From NCBI GenBank assembly GCA_031255315.1, contig JAIRSS010000031.1:1-31367 (forward strand): DNA of 31,367 nucleotides, read 5' to 3'. Every line of letters starts with the position of its first letter. Within the stretch, counting starts at the first letter, position 1. The stretch is from Spirochaetaceae bacterium (GTDB taxonomy: Bacteria; Spirochaetota; Spirochaetia; Treponematales; Breznakiellaceae). A model generated the notes under the pieces. The model was not told where the DNA came from. It saw only the letters and a list, made by a program, of their open reading frames with translations, and made no database searches. The position numbers were made by a program, and so were the translations under genes. Shown here piece after piece: positions 6,213-14,886 of the stretch.

Positions 6213-7650
6213 TATATTCTTGATGAACTATGAAGCGCTGGCCCGGTCTATAGGCGGGGAACTCTACCTGTTTCCCGGCGCGGCGCGGGGATTCACCTCG
6301 GTACATATCGATTCGCGGACAGTCAGACCGGCTTCCCTCTTCGTCGCCCTGCCGGGAACGGTTAGTGACGGCCACCGGTTTGTGGAAGCCGCTTTTAAGG
6401 CCGGGGCCGCCTGCGCCATGGTCGCCCGTTCCTGTTTAGAGGACCCGTCCCTGGCCCTTGAGAAAACCGCCCGTAACGCCGGGGCGTCCCTCCTTGTGGT
6501 GGAAGATACGCTTGCGGGGCTTCAGGACGCGGCCAGGGTATACCTGGAAGGGTTCCCCGGCCTGCTGAGAATAGGCTGTACCGGCAGCGCCGGAAAATCG
6601 ACGACCAAGGAGATAGCCGCCGCCATGATAGGCCGGGAAAAACCGGTGGTCATGAATCGGGGGAACCTCAATTCCGAAACCGGACTCCCCCTATCGGTAT
6701 TCGAAGTCAGGGCGCACCACGAGGTGGGCATTTTTGAAATGGGGATGAACAAACCCGGAGAAATCGCCGGGCTTACCCGGGTGCTTAAGCCGCAAATCGC
6801 GCTTATTACGATGATTGGAACCGCCCATATCGGATCCTTCGGGAGCCGCGAGGCGATTCTTGATGAAAAAACGCAAATTTTTTCCTGTTTTTCCGGAACC
6901 GAAACGGCTCTGATTTTCGAAGATGATGATTTTCGGGAGGACATGGCCGCCAGAGTCCGGGGACGGGTTGTTTTTTATGGTCCTAAAACCCTTGGGGAAT
7001 TACAAAAAGTAGAAGATTTTGGACTGGAGGGAACCGAAATTACATGGGAGGGGATTTCGGTTCGCTTCGGTCTGCCCGGCAGGTACAATCTGCGGAACGC
7101 CATGGCTGCGGCGGCTGCCGCCCGAGCGGTCCCGGTGAGTTCTCAGGCCATCCGGGACGGCCTTGCGTCGGTGAAACCCCTGTTTGGCAGAAGTGAAATC
7201 ATCCGCGGACCGGTAACGGTGATTCGGGACTGCTACAACGCCAGCCCCGAATCTATGGCCGAGGCCATAGGTTTTTGCGACGGCCTTGAGTGGCCGGGCC
7301 GCCGGGTATACGTAATTGGTTCCATGCTGGAACTGGGGGCGGCCTCCGTTGCGGCCCACGCCCGGATAGGCCGGCTTTTGGCGGCTTCAAAGGCGGACAT
7401 GGTGTTTTTCTTCGGCTCCGAAACCGCGGCCGCGGCGGAAGCCCTGTCGTCCGCCGAGGTCCGCGTTGGCCGAAAGATACCCGCCTTTCATGCCGATACT
7501 ATGAGTGAGCTGTCCCGGGCCGTGAAAGCCTGTCTCCGGCCCGGGGATCTTGTCCTGCTTAAAGGGTCCCGGGGCTGCGCTCTGGAACAGGCGCTCGGGA
7601 CGGATTCTGATGGTGCGGTTTCAGCAGGTATGGCGAAGGAAGGAGTATAG
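6205..7650 (+). CDS. murF: UDP-N-acetylmuramoyl-tripeptide--D-alanyl-D-alanine ligase MurF
   Basis: MurF adds D-Ala-D-Ala to the UDP-MurNAc tripeptide in the cytoplasm, the last soluble step before the lipid stage. The 481-residue protein shows the Mur-ligase layout. An N-terminal UDP-substrate domain has 'VHIDSRTVRPASLFVALPG'; the central ATPase has P-loop GCTGSAGKSTT (124-134), 'NRGNLNSETGLPLSVF' and 'EMGMNKPGEI'; the C-terminal ligase domain has 'RDCYNASPESM' and 'VLLKGSRGCALE'. Ser replaces the usual first Thr after the P-loop Lys, a conservative change. GGGGAGAG precedes the ATG. murE, normally upstream, is absent here. mraY follows after 3 bases. Confidence 0.96.
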   Translation: MDNIFLMNYEALARSIGGELYLFPGAARGFTSVHIDSRTVRPASLFVALPGTVSDGHRFVEAAFKAGAACAMVARSCLEDPSLALEKTARNAGASLLVVEDTLAGLQDAARVYLEGFPGLLRIGCTGSAGKSTTKEIAAAMIGREKPVVMNRGNLNSETGLPLSVFEVRAHHEVGIFEMGMNKPGEIAGLTRVLKPQIALITMIGTAHIGSFGSREAILDEKTQIFSCFSGTETALIFEDDDFREDMAARVRGRVVFYGPKTLGELQKVEDFGLEGTEITWEGISVRFGLPGRYNLRNAMAAAAAARAVPVSSQAIRDGLASVKPLFGRSEIIRGPVTVIRDCYNASPESMAEAIGFCDGLEWPGRRVYVIGSMLELGAASVAAHARIGRLLAASKADMVFFFGSETAAAAEALSSAEVRVGRKIPAFHADTMSELSRAVKACLRPGDLVLLKGSRGCALEQALGTDSDGAVSAGMAKEGV

Positions 7651-7653
7651 CGG

Positions 7654-8733
7654 GTGTTTTTGGAATTCTTGTATCCCTTAGTCAAGTATTTTACCCCCTT
7701 CAATGTGTTTCAATACTTGACGTTCAGAGGCGCTTACGCGGCGTTGACGACGCTGCTTATCTGCTTCATCTTCGGCCCCCGTATCATTGAGGCTCTGAAG
7801 AAACTCAAAATAGGCCAGGCGGTTCGGGATGACGGACCCGCCACCCATCTGGGAAAGGACGGGACCCCCACTATGGGCGGCTTGTTCATCATTTTGTCAA
7901 CAGGAATCGCCGTCGTCCTGTGGCAGGACTGGGACAGCGGTATGGTATGGCTTACCCTGGGGGCGCTTTTGAGTTTTGGGCTGCTGGGGTTCCTGGATGA
8001 TTTTCTTAAAGTTACCCGGCATAACTCAAAAGGGCTTCCGGTTTGGGCCAAACTCTGCGGGCAGTTTATCATCGCCGTGGTCATAACGCTGATCCTGTAC
8101 GTTTCCCGGGGAGAAGAAACCACCGTTTTGTATGTACCGTTCTTCAAGAATCCCGTGATAGACCTGGGGGTTCTTTGGATACCCTTCGCGGTGCTGCTTC
8201 TGGTAGGGGAATCGAACGCGGTGAACTTCTCCGACGGCCTTGACGGGCTCGCGGCGGGGCTTCTGTTGCTTGTTTTTGTCTTCTTGGCGGTTCTTACCTA
8301 TATTTCGGGCAGGGTGGATTATTCCGACTACCTGGGGATTCCCTATATCGCCGAAGCCGGGGAACTGACGGTGTTCTGCCTGGCGGTTGTTGGGGCCTGC
8401 GTCGGCTTTCTCTGGTTCAACGCGCATCCGGCGGAAGTTTTTATGGGCGATGTCGGGAGCCTTTCTTTGGGCGGGGTTATCGCCACAATTTCTCTCATTA
8501 TCAAGAAAGAAATACTCATTCTTATCATAGGCGGGGTTTTTGTGCTGGAGGTTGCGTCGGTTATCATACAAGTAGGGAGTTTCAAGCTCACGGGGAAGCG
8601 GGTTTTTAAGATGGCGCCCCTTCATCATCACTTTGAATTATCAGGCTGGGCGGAAACACAGGTCGTTATCCGTTTCTGGATTCTCGGCGGGCTTTTCGCT
8701 ATCATAGCGCTCTCGACATTGAAGATACAATAG
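7654..8733 (+). CDS. mraY: Phospho-N-acetylmuramoyl-pentapeptide-transferase MraY
   Basis: MraY transfers phospho-MurNAc-pentapeptide to undecaprenyl phosphate, making lipid I at the inner membrane. The 359-residue protein has about ten hydrophobic helices. Catalytic landmarks are 'RDDGPATHLGKDGTPTMGG' in the first cytoplasmic loop, 'LGFLDDFLKV' with paired Asp, 'NAVNFSDGLDGLAAG' (about 188-202), 'FMGDVGSLSLGG' (about 262-273), and 'MAPLHHHFELSGWAE' near residue 320 with the HHH triad. The start is GTG 7654 with AAGGAG upstream. The length is typical. It lies between murF and ftsW, as in other dcw clusters, but without murD. Confidence 0.97.
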   Translation: MFLEFLYPLVKYFTPFNVFQYLTFRGAYAALTTLLICFIFGPRIIEALKKLKIGQAVRDDGPATHLGKDGTPTMGGLFIILSTGIAVVLWQDWDSGMVWLTLGALLSFGLLGFLDDFLKVTRHNSKGLPVWAKLCGQFIIAVVITLILYVSRGEETTVLYVPFFKNPVIDLGVLWIPFAVLLLVGESNAVNFSDGLDGLAAGLLLLVFVFLAVLTYISGRVDYSDYLGIPYIAEAGELTVFCLAVVGACVGFLWFNAHPAEVFMGDVGSLSLGGVIATISLIIKKEILILIIGGVFVLEVASVIIQVGSFKLTGKRVFKMAPLHHHFELSGWAETQVVIRFWILGGLFAIIALSTLKIQ

Positions 8734-8741
8734 GAGGGGGG

Positions 8742-9884
8742 ATGGTTGACCGGTTGAATATGGAAAAACCCGGACGAAGATTCTATGCCGATCAGGTATT
8801 CATAGCCTGTACATTCCTTCTGCTTGGGGTAGGGCTGGTAACCCTGTATTCCGCTTCTTTTGCCTTTGCGAACCGTTTTTTTGGTAACGGATATTATTTT
8901 ATCAACCGGCAGATTCGTTTGGGCGCTGTAGGGATCGGCTTTTTTATCGCGGCGGCGTTTGTACCCATAAATTTTCTGCGAAAAATAATTGTGCCTCTGG
9001 TGTTTGGAACGGGGGCGCTTTGTATTTTGACCTTTGTACCGGGAATACAAGTCATTAGAAACGGCGCTTCCCGGTGGATCTCCGTAATGAATTCCACCTA
9101 TCAGCCTTCGGAACTGGTGAAAGTGGTCCTGCCCCTGTACCTTGCCCACATCTTTGACAAGAAGCGGGATCACGGTTCCTTTTCCCGGGGAGTGCTGCCG
9201 CAGGCGATAATAACGGCGGTGTTTTTCATGCTTATTTACCTCCAGAACAATTTTTCTACCGCCTTGTTTATCGCCGTTAACGGGCTTTTCATTTTTTTTA
9301 TAGCCGGGGTCAAGCTCCGTTACTTTTTCAGCGCCGCGGTACTGCTTTTTCCCGTTTCGATACTCATGATACTGAGCAAGGAACACCGTCTTAGACGGTT
9401 TATGAGCTTCGTCCGGCCCGATTGGGAACCTTTGGGCGCCGGGTATCAGGTCCGGTCGTCCCTTTCGGCCATCACTTCAGGGGGGGGTTGGGGGAAAGGG
9501 ATAGGCCAGGGTACCAAGAAGATAGCAAGCGTGCCGGAAATTCAGTCTGACTTTATCTTTTCTTCGTATGCGGAAGAATTCGGCTTTTTGGGTATCTTCT
9601 TGTTCTTCGTGGTATTTGCGGTCTTCGCCTGCCGGGGATACCGGGCCGCGCTGCGTTCGGAAGATACGTTCAGGCGTCTTTTAGCCTTTGGCCTGGTAAC
9701 GACGATTTGTTCTCAGGTTCTCGTTAATGTCGCGGTGGTAGCGGGAATATTGCCCGCTACGGGAATTCCCCTGCCGTTTTTTTCCGCCGGGGGATCTTCC
9801 CTGGCTACCACCCTTATCATGGCCGGGTTAATCGCCAACGTGTCCCGGCATAAAAAAGAGCCGGAGGCGGACTTTGGCTCTTGA
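8742..9884 (+). CDS. ftsW: SEDS-family peptidoglycan polymerase FtsW
   Basis: FtsW polymerises glycan strands from lipid II at the septum together with a class B PBP. The 380-residue protein has roughly ten membrane helices and SEDS signatures: 'TLYSASFAFANR' after the first helix, 'NGASRWI...YQPSELVKV' (about 107-126), 'YQVRSSLSAITSGGGWGKGIGQGTKK', 'PEIQSDFIFSSYAEEFGFLG' and 'ATGIPLPFFSAGGSSL' near the C-terminus. Its place in the division cluster favours FtsW over the elongation paralogue RodA. AGGAGGGGG immediately precedes the ATG at 8742. Its 3' end overlaps ftsQ by 11 bases. A run of eight G (9480-9487) lies within the coding sequence. Confidence 0.92.
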   Translation: MVDRLNMEKPGRRFYADQVFIACTFLLLGVGLVTLYSASFAFANRFFGNGYYFINRQIRLGAVGIGFFIAAAFVPINFLRKIIVPLVFGTGALCILTFVPGIQVIRNGASRWISVMNSTYQPSELVKVVLPLYLAHIFDKKRDHGSFSRGVLPQAIITAVFFMLIYLQNNFSTALFIAVNGLFIFFIAGVKLRYFFSAAVLLFPVSILMILSKEHRLRRFMSFVRPDWEPLGAGYQVRSSLSAITSGGGWGKGIGQGTKKIASVPEIQSDFIFSSYAEEFGFLGIFLFFVVFAVFACRGYRAALRSEDTFRRLLAFGLVTTICSQVLVNVAVVAGILPATGIPLPFFSAGGSSLATTLIMAGLIANVSRHKKEPEADFGS

Positions 9885-10689
9885 GTATACCCTGGCGGAT
9901 AAAGCCGGGCCTTCCAAAACCGGAAGCGGCCAGGTCATAGACAAACGGCTTAAACGGGTCCTGCTGGTGGTTGCCGGCATCTTGGGATCGGAGCTTATCT
10001 GGCTCTTTGGGATAACGCCCCTGCTCCCCCTGTCGGTGGTTGACGTCTCGGGTATTCCCGGTATTGATACAGCATTCATCCTGACCATGGGGGGAATAAG
10101 CCCCCGGTCGTCGTTTGCCACGGTGAATGTGGAAGACATCCGGAAACGGCTTGAGACCTTCTATCTGGTGGAATCCGCCCAGGTCGTGAAGCAGTACCCT
10201 GATACGGTGCGAATCCTGCTTGAACCCAGAAAGATTGCGGCCATGGGGCTGACAAAAATAGACGGGAAGATTCGTCCGGTATACATTGACCGGTTTGGAG
10301 TGATTATTAAGATCGGGAATGACGGCGGCGTTCCCCTGCTTGCCGGGTCAATACCGCTTGTCTCAGGGCTTGGTTTCTCAGACCCCGTATTGGGCGCCCG
10401 GCTTCCCGGGATGTTTGAGCCCCTGCTGACTTCTCTAGCCCGGATAAACGCGGCGTCTCCCGAGCTATTGACAGCTATTTCGGAAATCCGTATAAACAGA
10501 AAGACTTTTGATGGGTTTGATTTGATTCTCTATCCGGTACATAGCGCGATACGGTTCCGGGTAGATGCCGATCTGGACGAAGACACGCTCAGGCACATGA
10601 TTCTGATGATCGATGTTTTGGGCTCGACAGGCGGCGCGCCGGTTGAGGATATTGATTTGCGGACCGGTACCGCATCGTATAGGGAATAA
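9874..10689 (+). CDS. ftsQ: Cell-division protein FtsQ/DivIB-like (POTRA domain)
   Basis: This 271-residue bitopic protein has a cytoplasmic N-terminus of about 27 residues, a membrane helix (about 28-50, RVLLVVAGILGSELIWLFGI), then a POTRA domain ('LSVVDVSGIPGID...VEDIRKRLETFYLVESAQVVKQYPDTVRILLEPRKIAAMG') and an FtsQ-type beta domain. FtsQ binds FtsB and FtsL and recruits later divisome parts. The start is TTG 9874 inside the ftsW 3' end, with GGAGG upstream. Sequence identity in this family is low, so the call leans on architecture and on the position between ftsW and ftsA. Confidence 0.87.
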   Translation: MALEYTLADKAGPSKTGSGQVIDKRLKRVLLVVAGILGSELIWLFGITPLLPLSVVDVSGIPGIDTAFILTMGGISPRSSFATVNVEDIRKRLETFYLVESAQVVKQYPDTVRILLEPRKIAAMGLTKIDGKIRPVYIDRFGVIIKIGNDGGVPLLAGSIPLVSGLGFSDPVLGARLPGMFEPLLTSLARINAASPELLTAISEIRINRKTFDGFDLILYPVHSAIRFRVDADLDEDTLRHMILMIDVLGSTGGAPVEDIDLRTGTASYRE

Positions 10690-10700
10690 GGAGGCCGCTT

Positions 10701-11966
10701 CTGGCTACTGACGATTTGGTTGTCGGTCTTGATATAGGTTCGACAAAGGTCTGCGCGGTTATCGGCGAGCGCAATGAAAACGGGACTCTTGAAATAACCG
10801 GCGTAGGGATGAGTCCGTCTTCCGGCCTTCGGCGGGGGGTGGTGGTAAATATCGAAGCCACCCTGAGAGCGGTGGCCGCCGCGGTTGAAGCCGCGGAAAT
10901 GATGAGCGGACGGGAGGTCCATTCATGTTGGACTGGCATAGGCGGGAACCACATTGACGGCATCAATTCCCGGGGGGTCGTGGCGGTAACCGGCAAAACC
11001 CGGGAAACCCGGGAAATAGGGAAGGACGATCTCAACCGCGTTCTTGAAGCGGCCCGGGCGGTGGTTATCCCGATGGACCGGCAGGTGCTGGAGGTTATCC
11101 CCCAGTCCTACATTGTGGACGATCAAAAATTTATACGGGATCCGCTGGACATGATAGGCGTGCGCCTTGAAGCGGAAGTGCACATCATCACCTGTCCGGT
11201 TACTTCCGCTCAGAACCTGATTAAATGCGTTAACCGCGCCGGATTTAAAGTTAATGATCTTATCCTCCAGTCTCTGGCCGCCGGGCGGGCGGTTTTGACT
11301 GAAGAGGAAAAAGAGCTGGGGTGCGCCTTGATAGATATGGGCGGAGGTACGACGGACGTACTGGTGTATTCCCAGGGAACTCCCTTTTCCACTACCGGCG
11401 TTCCGGTGGGGGGCGTTCGGGTTACCAGCGACATTGCGGAGGTCATTCATCTCCCCTTCGAGACGGCGGAACGGATCAAGCTTGACGCCGGGTGTTGCTG
11501 GGAAGACCTTCTGGAAGCGGACGAGGACATCATTGTTCCGGGCGTCGGGGGGCGTCCGCCGCTGCCTGTTCCCCGGTCCCATATCATGCGGATCATCCTG
11601 CTGCGGATGGAAGAGATTTTTACCCTGGTAAAGCGAAAACTGGAAAGTCTTCCCTTGACCCGGCCTTTGGGCGGGGGTATAGTTTTGACAGGGGGGGGCG
11701 CGTTGCTTTTGGGTGCGGCGGAATTGGCTACCCATGTGTTCAAGACGCCGGTTAGAATCGGCATCCCCTTGTCTAATTCATTAGGCGGTCTTGTGGATGA
11801 ATATCGCAACCCCGCCTACGCCGCGGCGGTAGGATTGGTGATTGAAGGGAACGACCGGGAGCGGGGGAATGCTCCCGAACGGGGAGGGTCATCCTATCCC
11901 CAGGAAAAAGGACCGCCGTCGTTTTTTGGGCGGTTTACCGATTGGCTTCGGAAGGAATTTTTTTAA
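10701..11966 (+). CDS. ftsA: Cell-division protein FtsA (probable CTG start)
   Basis: FtsA is the actin-like protein that tethers FtsZ to the membrane. Visible are the phosphate-1 loop 'VVGLDIGSTKVCAVIGE', 'YIVDDQKFIRDPLDMIGVRLEAEVHI' from the 1C subdomain, phosphate-2 'ALIDMGGGTTDVLVYSQG', the adenosine motif 'GIVLTGGGALLLGAAELA' and a C-terminal amphipathic membrane helix 'FFGRFTDWLRKEFF'. A strong AAGGAGG (10688-10694) sits 6 bases before CTG 10701, which gives an N-terminus LATDDLVVGLDIG much like other FtsA proteins. The next standard start, TTG 10716, is 21 bases from that site. I chose CTG, giving 421 residues. ftsZ follows after 41 bases. Confidence 0.93.
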   Translation: MATDDLVVGLDIGSTKVCAVIGERNENGTLEITGVGMSPSSGLRRGVVVNIEATLRAVAAAVEAAEMMSGREVHSCWTGIGGNHIDGINSRGVVAVTGKTRETREIGKDDLNRVLEAARAVVIPMDRQVLEVIPQSYIVDDQKFIRDPLDMIGVRLEAEVHIITCPVTSAQNLIKCVNRAGFKVNDLILQSLAAGRAVLTEEEKELGCALIDMGGGTTDVLVYSQGTPFSTTGVPVGGVRVTSDIAEVIHLPFETAERIKLDAGCCWEDLLEADEDIIVPGVGGRPPLPVPRSHIMRIILLRMEEIFTLVKRKLESLPLTRPLGGGIVLTGGGALLLGAAELATHVFKTPVRIGIPLSNSLGGLVDEYRNPAYAAAVGLVIEGNDRERGNAPERGGSSYPQEKGPPSFFGRFTDWLRKEFF

Positions 11967-11990
11967 TCAGTTAATTAAATAAACCAAATG

Positions 11991-12005
11991 TTTTTTTGGG
12001 GGGGG
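11991..12005 (+). promoter_or_regulatory. T7-G8 homopolymer tract serving as the ftsZ ribosome-binding region
   Basis: Seven T (11991-11997) run directly into eight G (11998-12005), ending two bases before the ftsZ ATG at 12008. The G run is the only Shine-Dalgarno-like sequence for ftsZ. Tracts of this kind can slip in replication and change ribosome-site spacing. Confidence 0.5.
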
Positions 12006-12007
12006 CT

Positions 12008-13213
12008 ATGAATAATATTCAAGTATTTGACGGGATGGTATCGGAGCCGAATCCGACTATTATTAAGGTTATCGGAGCCGGCGGCGGCGGATCAAACGCG
12101 GTTAACCGAATGATAGAATGCGGGGTACAGCAGGTGCAGTTTATCGCGGCTAATACGGATGTGCAGGCGTTGAATAAATGCAAGGCGCCGATCAAACTGC
12201 CGATAGGTTCCGCGCTTACCGCCGGGCTCGGCGCGGGGGGTAAACCGGAAATAGGCGAACAAGCCGCTCAGGAAGACCGGGATATGGTGGCGAATTCCCT
12301 TAAAGGGGCGCGTATGGTGTTTATCACCGCCGGCATGGGAGGCGGGACCGGGACGGGTTCCGCGCCGGTAATCGCCCAGATAGCGAAGGAGTGCGGCGCT
12401 TTAACGGTGGGCGTGGTAACCAAACCCTTTGCCTTTGAAGGGCGGTACAAGATGCAGCTTGCGGAGGACGGGATAGCCAAGTTGCGGAAGGCGGTGGACA
12501 CGCTTATCGTTATTCCCAATCAGCATCTGATGCGGGTGGTTGATAAAAAAACTCCTATTAGGGAAGCGTTTAGGATGGCCGACGACGTACTCCGCCAGGG
12601 AGTGCAGGGTATTTCGGAACTTATCACCAATCTGGGGGATATGAACCTGGATTTTGCCGATGTGGAAACCACGATGAAGGATCAAGGCGACGCCCTGATG
12701 GGGATAGGTTCCGGTTCCGGCGACGGCCGGGCTGAACTGGCCGCCGCAAACGCGATTGAAAACCCCCTCCTGGAAGATAATTCGATTGAAGGGGCCAAGC
12801 ATATTCTGGTCAATGTTTCAGGCGGTGAAGACATATCCCTCCTGGAATATGAAGCGGTCGTGAACTATATCACCAAAAACGCGGATCCCGACGCCCACAT
12901 CATTATCGGCCAAACGGCGGACGCCTCGCTGGGGGACAAACTTCAGGTAACGGTTATCGCTACTGGCTTCAAAAACGGTATGATTACGCAGCAGGAGCAA
13001 ACGCAGGAAACGGCAAAGGCCGGGAAAGGAGATTACATCGGCTACGGGGAATTTACGAGTATTATCGACCGCTCGAAAGGTACGCCTGAATACCTTACAC
13101 GGCGCGGCGGTTACCGGGACGACGATATAGAAGTGCCGGCCCTGTACCGGAACCGTAAGTATAACATGGAAAAGGACGCCGAAAGATTCGGTTCCGCCGG
13201 AAAGGACGGTTAA
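12008..13213 (+). CDS. ftsZ: Cell-division protein FtsZ
   Basis: FtsZ is the tubulin-like GTPase that forms the division ring. The 401-residue protein has '[18 protein letters not shown]' (about 17-34), '[11 protein letters not shown]', the tubulin signature GGGTGTG (111-117), '[18 protein letters not shown]', and the T7 loop '[25 protein letters not shown]'. The conserved tail '[14 protein letters not shown]' (about 371-384) is the docking peptide for FtsA and other partners. About 17 residues follow the docking peptide, which usually lies nearer the end. ATG 12008 is preferred over TTG 11996 on ribosome-site position. The next gene starts 1 base after the stop. Confidence 0.97.
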   Translation: MNNIQVFDGMVSEPNPTIIKVIGAGGGGSNAVNRMIECGVQQVQFIAANTDVQALNKCKAPIKLPIGSALTAGLGAGGKPEIGEQAAQEDRDMVANSLKGARMVFITAGMGGGTGTGSAPVIAQIAKECGALTVGVVTKPFAFEGRYKMQLAEDGIAKLRKAVDTLIVIPNQHLMRVVDKKTPIREAFRMADDVLRQGVQGISELITNLGDMNLDFADVETTMKDQGDALMGIGSGSGDGRAELAAANAIENPLLEDNSIEGAKHILVNVSGGEDISLLEYEAVVNYITKNADPDAHIIIGQTADASLGDKLQVTVIATGFKNGMITQQEQTQETAKAGKGDYIGYGEFTSIIDRSKGTPEYLTRRGGYRDDDIEVPALYRNRKYNMEKDAERFGSAGKDG

Positions 13214-13214
13214 T

Positions 13215-14129
13215 TTGGCGGAAGAACGGACCGTACTGAACCGGTATTATTCCCATCTCGTATCGGTGGAACGGCGGGCCCGTTTGACGGCGGAGACCTA
13301 TCGTTTTGAAATGGGCTTCTTTTTGGATTGGCTTAAAAGCGAAGGGCTTGCGCCGGAACAAGCGGACTCAGGCGATCTGATCCGGTATGTGGATTTACGC
13401 CGGAACCGGGATGGGATTGATGTACGGTCCGTAGGAAAGGCGGTTTCCGTGCTTCGTTCTTTTTACCGTTTTATGGTGGCGGAACGGATGCGCGCTGATA
13501 ATCCAGCCGAACTTCTGGAAGGCCCCCGGAAAACCCTGCGCCTTCCTTCGGTACATCCCCGGGAGCGCGTTGATGAGATGCTCAATTCGGTGGATACCGG
13601 CACCCCGACCGGGCTCCGGGATCGGGCGCTTTTTGAATTTATCTATTCCTCCGGCATTCGAGTCTCCGAAGCGGTTACCCTGAATATCGGGGATATTTTT
13701 TTTTCCAAAGGGATAGCCAGAGTGCTGGGCAAGGGGAGCAAGGAACGCCTGGTAGTTTTCGGCGCTGAGGCTGAGGCGTGGCTCAAGCGGTATGTGGAAG
13801 AAGCCAGGCCCATATTAGCCGGAGGCAGGCGGAACGACGCGTTGTTTATTGGCAGAACCGGAAAACGGCTTTCCCGGAAGGGGATATGGAAGAACTACGC
13901 CGGCGTTACCGCCCAGATAGGGATGAGTTCCCGGCTTCACAGTCTGCGCCACAGTTACGCGACCGAAATGCTTTCCGGGGGCGCGGACCTTCGGTCTGTG
14001 CAGGAATTATTGGGGCACGCGGACCTGGCCACCACGCAGATCTATACCCATGTGGACAATTCGATGCTTCGGGAAAACCACCGGCGGTATTTGCCAAAAC
14101 TCGGGTCCCATTCCGGTTCCTCCGGCTGA
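13215..14129 (+). CDS. xerC: Xer-type tyrosine recombinase (first copy)
   Basis: This 304-residue tyrosine recombinase is of the XerC/XerD class, which resolves chromosome dimers at dif. A SAM-like core-binding domain (about 1-90) precedes a catalytic domain with Arg149 (YSSGIRVSEA), Lys in 'VLGKGSKERLV', His242 and Arg245 (HSLRH), His268 (LLGHADL) and nucleophile Tyr277 (TQIYTHV). All catalytic residues are present, so it should be active. The start is TTG 13215, one base after the ftsZ stop, so it is likely translated with the division operon. Choosing XerC over XerD is arbitrary; the paralogue lies at 18023-18985. Confidence 0.88.
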   Translation: MAEERTVLNRYYSHLVSVERRARLTAETYRFEMGFFLDWLKSEGLAPEQADSGDLIRYVDLRRNRDGIDVRSVGKAVSVLRSFYRFMVAERMRADNPAELLEGPRKTLRLPSVHPRERVDEMLNSVDTGTPTGLRDRALFEFIYSSGIRVSEAVTLNIGDIFFSKGIARVLGKGSKERLVVFGAEAEAWLKRYVEEARPILAGGRRNDALFIGRTGKRLSRKGIWKNYAGVTAQIGMSSRLHSLRHSYATEMLSGGADLRSVQELLGHADLATTQIYTHVDNSMLRENHRRYLPKLGSHSGSSG

Positions 14130-14142
14130 ACGGCGGGGCGCG

Positions 14143-14886
14143 ATGAAAATTAAGAAAGAAGTTGTTATTGGTATTGCGACGCTGGCGGTCTTTGCCGCGG
14201 GCTTGACCTTGTTTTTGAACATTCAAAAAAACCGGGCGAGGAACGGCCTGGCTTCGCGGATTGCTGAAATTTCGGAGCGGGGCGGGCCGCCTGAAACGAT
14301 TGAAGGGCTTAGAAACGCTCTGGCCCTTTACGAGAAGCGAATTGAGGCCCACGTCCAGGACGCCGCCCAAACCGGGGTTTACTGGAAGATATTGGCCGTC
14401 CGGCTTCAGGACCGGGGGCTTCACCAGGAAGCTCTGGAAGCTCTGGAACAAGCCATGAATTACAACGCCGAAGATCCGGCCCTGCGGTATCTGGCGGGGA
14501 TTTCCGCTGTCAGGGTGGCTAAAGGAACGCTGGATATGACGAGCGCAGGTCAGCGGGATCGGTACTACGCCCTCTCGGAATCCGCGTTCCGCACGGCCAT
14601 TGAACTTGACGGCGCCTACAGCCGGCCCCGATACGCTTTAGGCGTGTTGTATACCTTTGATCTTAACCGGCCCGAGGAGGCTGTTCCCCATCTGATCCGG
14701 TTCCTGGAACTTTCGGCAAACGATGTGGACGGGATGTTTGTTCTTGCCCGGGCCTATTACATGACTTCCCGGTACCGGGAGGCATTGGAACTTTACGACA
14801 GAATTCTGGTAATTACGAAAGATCCTGATAAGAAAAAAGAGGCGGAACGGAACAAACAACATATAATAGAAGTATATTATGGATAG
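14143..14886 (+). CDS. Membrane-anchored TPR-repeat protein, function unknown
   Basis: This 247-residue protein has a basic start (MKIKKE), one N-terminal hydrophobic helix (about 7-27, VVIGIATLAVFAAGLTLFLNI), and tetratricopeptide-type helical repeats. Examples are 'YWKILAVRLQDRGLHQEALEALEQAMNYNAEDPALRYLAGI', 'YALSESAFRTAIELDGAYSRPRYALGVLYTFDLNRPEEAVPHL' and 'MFVLARAYYMTSRYREALELYDRILVITKDP'. It probably acts as a scaffold in the periplasm. No lipobox cysteine was seen. ATG 14143 follows GGCGGGGCG and sits 13 bases after the recombinase stop. Its last codons overlap the dprA start. Partners are unknown. Confidence 0.85.
   Translation: MKIKKEVVIGIATLAVFAAGLTLFLNIQKNRARNGLASRIAEISERGGPPETIEGLRNALALYEKRIEAHVQDAAQTGVYWKILAVRLQDRGLHQEALEALEQAMNYNAEDPALRYLAGISAVRVAKGTLDMTSAGQRDRYYALSESAFRTAIELDGAYSRPRYALGVLYTFDLNRPEEAVPHLIRFLELSANDVDGMFVLARAYYMTSRYREALELYDRILVITKDPDKKKEAERNKQHIIEVYYG

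Noticed and set aside
14855..14885. A dif-like AT-rich near-palindrome at the TPR/dprA junction (CATATAATAGAAGTATATTATG)
   Set aside because: Only about 6 of 9 arm bases are symmetric, the GGTGCGC-type XerC arm is absent, and the bases are fully used as the TPR gene's last codons and the dprA start.
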